Shown here piece by piece: positions 5,843-7,036 of a stretch of DNA of 7,036 nt (position 1 is its first letter; each line of letters opens with the position of its first letter). The stretch is taken from the NCBI GenBank assembly GCA_039029915.1, contig JBCCFD010000422.1, positions 1 through 7,036 on the forward strand. The letters run 5' to 3'. The notes under the pieces are model-generated. The model was not told the DNA's origin and did no database searches. It was given only the letters and a program-made list of their open reading frames with translations. Source of the stretch: QQUD01 sp039029915 (GTDB lineage Bacteria; Chloroflexota; Anaerolineae; Promineifilales; Promineifilaceae). Made by a program: the position numbers and the translations under genes.

Positions 5843-6781
5843 ATGGAAAGGATTATTATTGATACAGATCCGGGTGTAGACGATGCCCACGCTATCTTAA
5901 TGGCGGCTGCTCATCCGAACACAAAAATAGAAGCAATCATGACAGTTGGGGGTAACGTTGGCCTTGTACACACCACGCGCAACGCCCAAGCGATTGTCGA
6001 AGTGATTAACCAAGATATTCCCATTTACCAAGGCTGTGGGGACGCCCTGCTGCTGCTGGGTGAAGAAGCTGCGATTGTTCATGGGCACGACGGGTTAGGA
6101 GATGCCAATATTCGCCCCAAAAATGGAAAAGTCGAAGCTGAACATGCCAGCCTCGCTCTGATTCGTTATGCAAACGAAAACCCAAATGAGCTCACGCTTA
6201 TTGCTATCGGGCCATTGACCAACATCGCCGTTGCATTAAAAATCGACCCCACCCTGCCTAAAAAGCTTAAGCGGTTTGTGGTGATGGGGGGTGCGGTTAC
6301 CTCACGCGGCAATACCTCAAATGTTTCGGCTGAATTTAACATTTTTGCAGACCCTGAAGCAGCGCATGTGGTGTTTGAAATGTGGGCCCGGGCTGAATGC
6401 ATCATTGAGTTGGTGGATTGGGAAGCAACCGTGCGTCATAAAATGCCTGAGGACGTTGTTGAAAAATTTTCTTCAATGGGTACGCCCAAGTCTGACTTCT
6501 TCCGCGAGATTTCACAAACGTCTCTCAATTTTGCCCAGCAAAAATATGGCTCGCGGCTACTATTTGGGGCTGACCCACTGGCAATGGCCGTCACCATTGA
6601 GCCAGATATTGTGCAACGGGCGGAAACGCGCTATACGATGGTGGAGATAAACGGCCGTTTTACTCGAGGCCAAACGGTCGTCGATTGGCGCAACGACCTG
6701 GAAAAACAGCCCAACACCCAAATTATTTTAGATGTAGATATTGAGCGGTTTCACGGGTTGATGGAGGCGGGGCTCGTGTAA
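5843..6781 (+). CDS. Nucleoside hydrolase (IunH/RihA-like family)
   Basis: This 312-residue cytosolic enzyme, normal length for the family, should split the N-glycosidic bond of ribonucleosides to give ribose and free base (salvage). Family motifs are clear: the calcium/ribose-binding DTDPGVDDA (7-15), TVGGN (34-38), HGHDGLGD (80-87), GPLTN (123-127), VMGGA (147-151), AEFNIFADPEAA (163-174) and ADPLAMAV (243-250, Asp244). The usual active-site His just before that last Asp (the His-Asp pair of the Crithidia enzyme) is Ala243 here, which points to a subgroup with another leaving-group acid or base preference. The substrate cannot be told from sequence. It is transcribed away from the metacaspase and has no co-directional neighbour in the window, so a link to the immunity-like genes is not shown. 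Confidence 0.93.
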   Translation: MERIIIDTDPGVDDAHAILMAAAHPNTKIEAIMTVGGNVGLVHTTRNAQAIVEVINQDIPIYQGCGDALLLLGEEAAIVHGHDGLGDANIRPKNGKVEAEHASLALIRYANENPNELTLIAIGPLTNIAVALKIDPTLPKKLKRFVVMGGAVTSRGNTSNVSAEFNIFADPEAAHVVFEMWARAECIIELVDWEATVRHKMPEDVVEKFSSMGTPKSDFFREISQTSLNFAQQKYGSRLLFGADPLAMAVTIEPDIVQRAETRYTMVEINGRFTRGQTVVDWRNDLEKQPNTQIILDVDIERFHGLMEAGLV

Positions 6782-6913
6782 AAAAGGAGGGGTAAAGAGC
6801 AAGAGGGAGGCATTATTCAACCGGGCTTGTTAAAACTAACCATCTCGTTTTCTAACGTTTCCCTCTAAACTCTACACTTAACTTTTATCTCTAGCTCCAA
6901 ACTCTAGCTTTAG
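6782..6913. other. Convergent intergenic region with degenerate CTCTA/CTAGCT repeats
   Basis: The region lies between the nucleoside hydrolase stop and the end of the converging minus-strand gene. The part at about 6866-6913 is a low-complexity run of AACTCTA, CTCTAGCT and TTAGCT words. No strong terminator hairpin is seen; only a 4-bp stem (CGTT/AACG near 6847-6858) occurs. Confidence 0.5.
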
Positions 6914-7036
6914 CTATTCTGGAAAATGTTGTTCAAAAAACGCCACCGCGATTTCTGGGTGGTTAATTAAATATTGATACCCCCCATACCGCTCGGGAGT
7001 TTCAGGAATGATTGGTCCTGTGCCGTTGGTGGCCAC
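6914..7036 (-). CDS. C-terminal end of an unrecognised protein (partial)
   Basis: A minus-strand frame is open from the right edge to TAG at 6914-6916, giving the last 40 residues. The sequence has GTGPIIPETPERYGGYQYLI followed by NHPEIAVAFFEQHFPE, which reads like a real protein end rather than chance. The stop sits next to an AT-rich gap. The start and main domains lie beyond the window, and I do not recognise the family. Confidence 0.55.
   Translation of the reverse strand: MATNGTGPIIPETPERYGGYQYLINHPEIAVAFFEQHFPE

Larger units (their letters stand above)
593..6658. repeat. Dispersed palindrome ACGGCCGT, eight copies
   Basis: Exact copies lie at 593-600, 926-933, 1786-1793, 2394-2401, 2808-2815, 4407-4414, 4842-4849 and 6651-6658. 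Five extend to AACGGCCGTT and three of these to AAACGGCCGTTT. In genes they fall in all three codon phases (encoding T-A-V, G-R and R-P), so protein sequence does not explain them. About 0.1 copy would be expected by chance at even base composition. Confidence 0.85.

Overview
The window looks like an accessory region from a bacterium, most likely Chloroflexota (Anaerolineae/Ardenticatenia-like). This is an inference. It rests on family resemblance: large NACHT NTPases whose N-terminus carries 'FDVKGL' and 'VFVDL', prokaryotic metacaspases, and membrane proteins with Pro/Thr stalks are common together in that group. No rRNA, tRNA, CRISPR array, transposase or phage gene was seen.

Layout. From the left edge to 5776, every recognised gene is on the minus strand. 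In transcription order they are: a small metacaspase (5776-4964); a membrane-anchored protein with a Pro/Thr stalk and a beta-rich outer domain (4777-3974), followed by a hairpin terminator (3887-3923); a 925-residue NACHT NTPase with an internal FGE/C-type-lectin-like segment (3573-796), preceded by a good promoter candidate (3701-3729); and two overlapping small genes (729-487 and 490 to beyond the left edge). The two small genes together carry the residues of one Cas4/RecB-like PD-(D/E)XK nuclease, each half ending or beginning with a membrane helix. On the right, a divergent plus-strand gene (5843-6781) encodes a nucleoside hydrolase. The last 120 bases hold the C-terminal end of an unrecognised minus-strand gene.

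How the genes may work together. NACHT NTPases act as sensors and switches in bacterial immunity and signalling. Here the NACHT gene is followed, after a 66-bp gap without a visible terminator, by the split membrane Cas4-like nuclease, so the three genes form a plausible operon. A metacaspase and a surface-exposed stalk protein lie upstream on the same strand. The best candidate for an undescribed system is the NACHT plus membrane-embedded two-piece Cas4-like module, perhaps with the metacaspase as a separate effector. This is a hypothesis from gene order and motifs only.

A separate DNA-level signal is the palindrome ACGGCCGT. It occurs eight times in 7 kb, in all three codon phases and once outside any gene, which is far above chance and resembles the highly iterated palindromes known from cyanobacteria.
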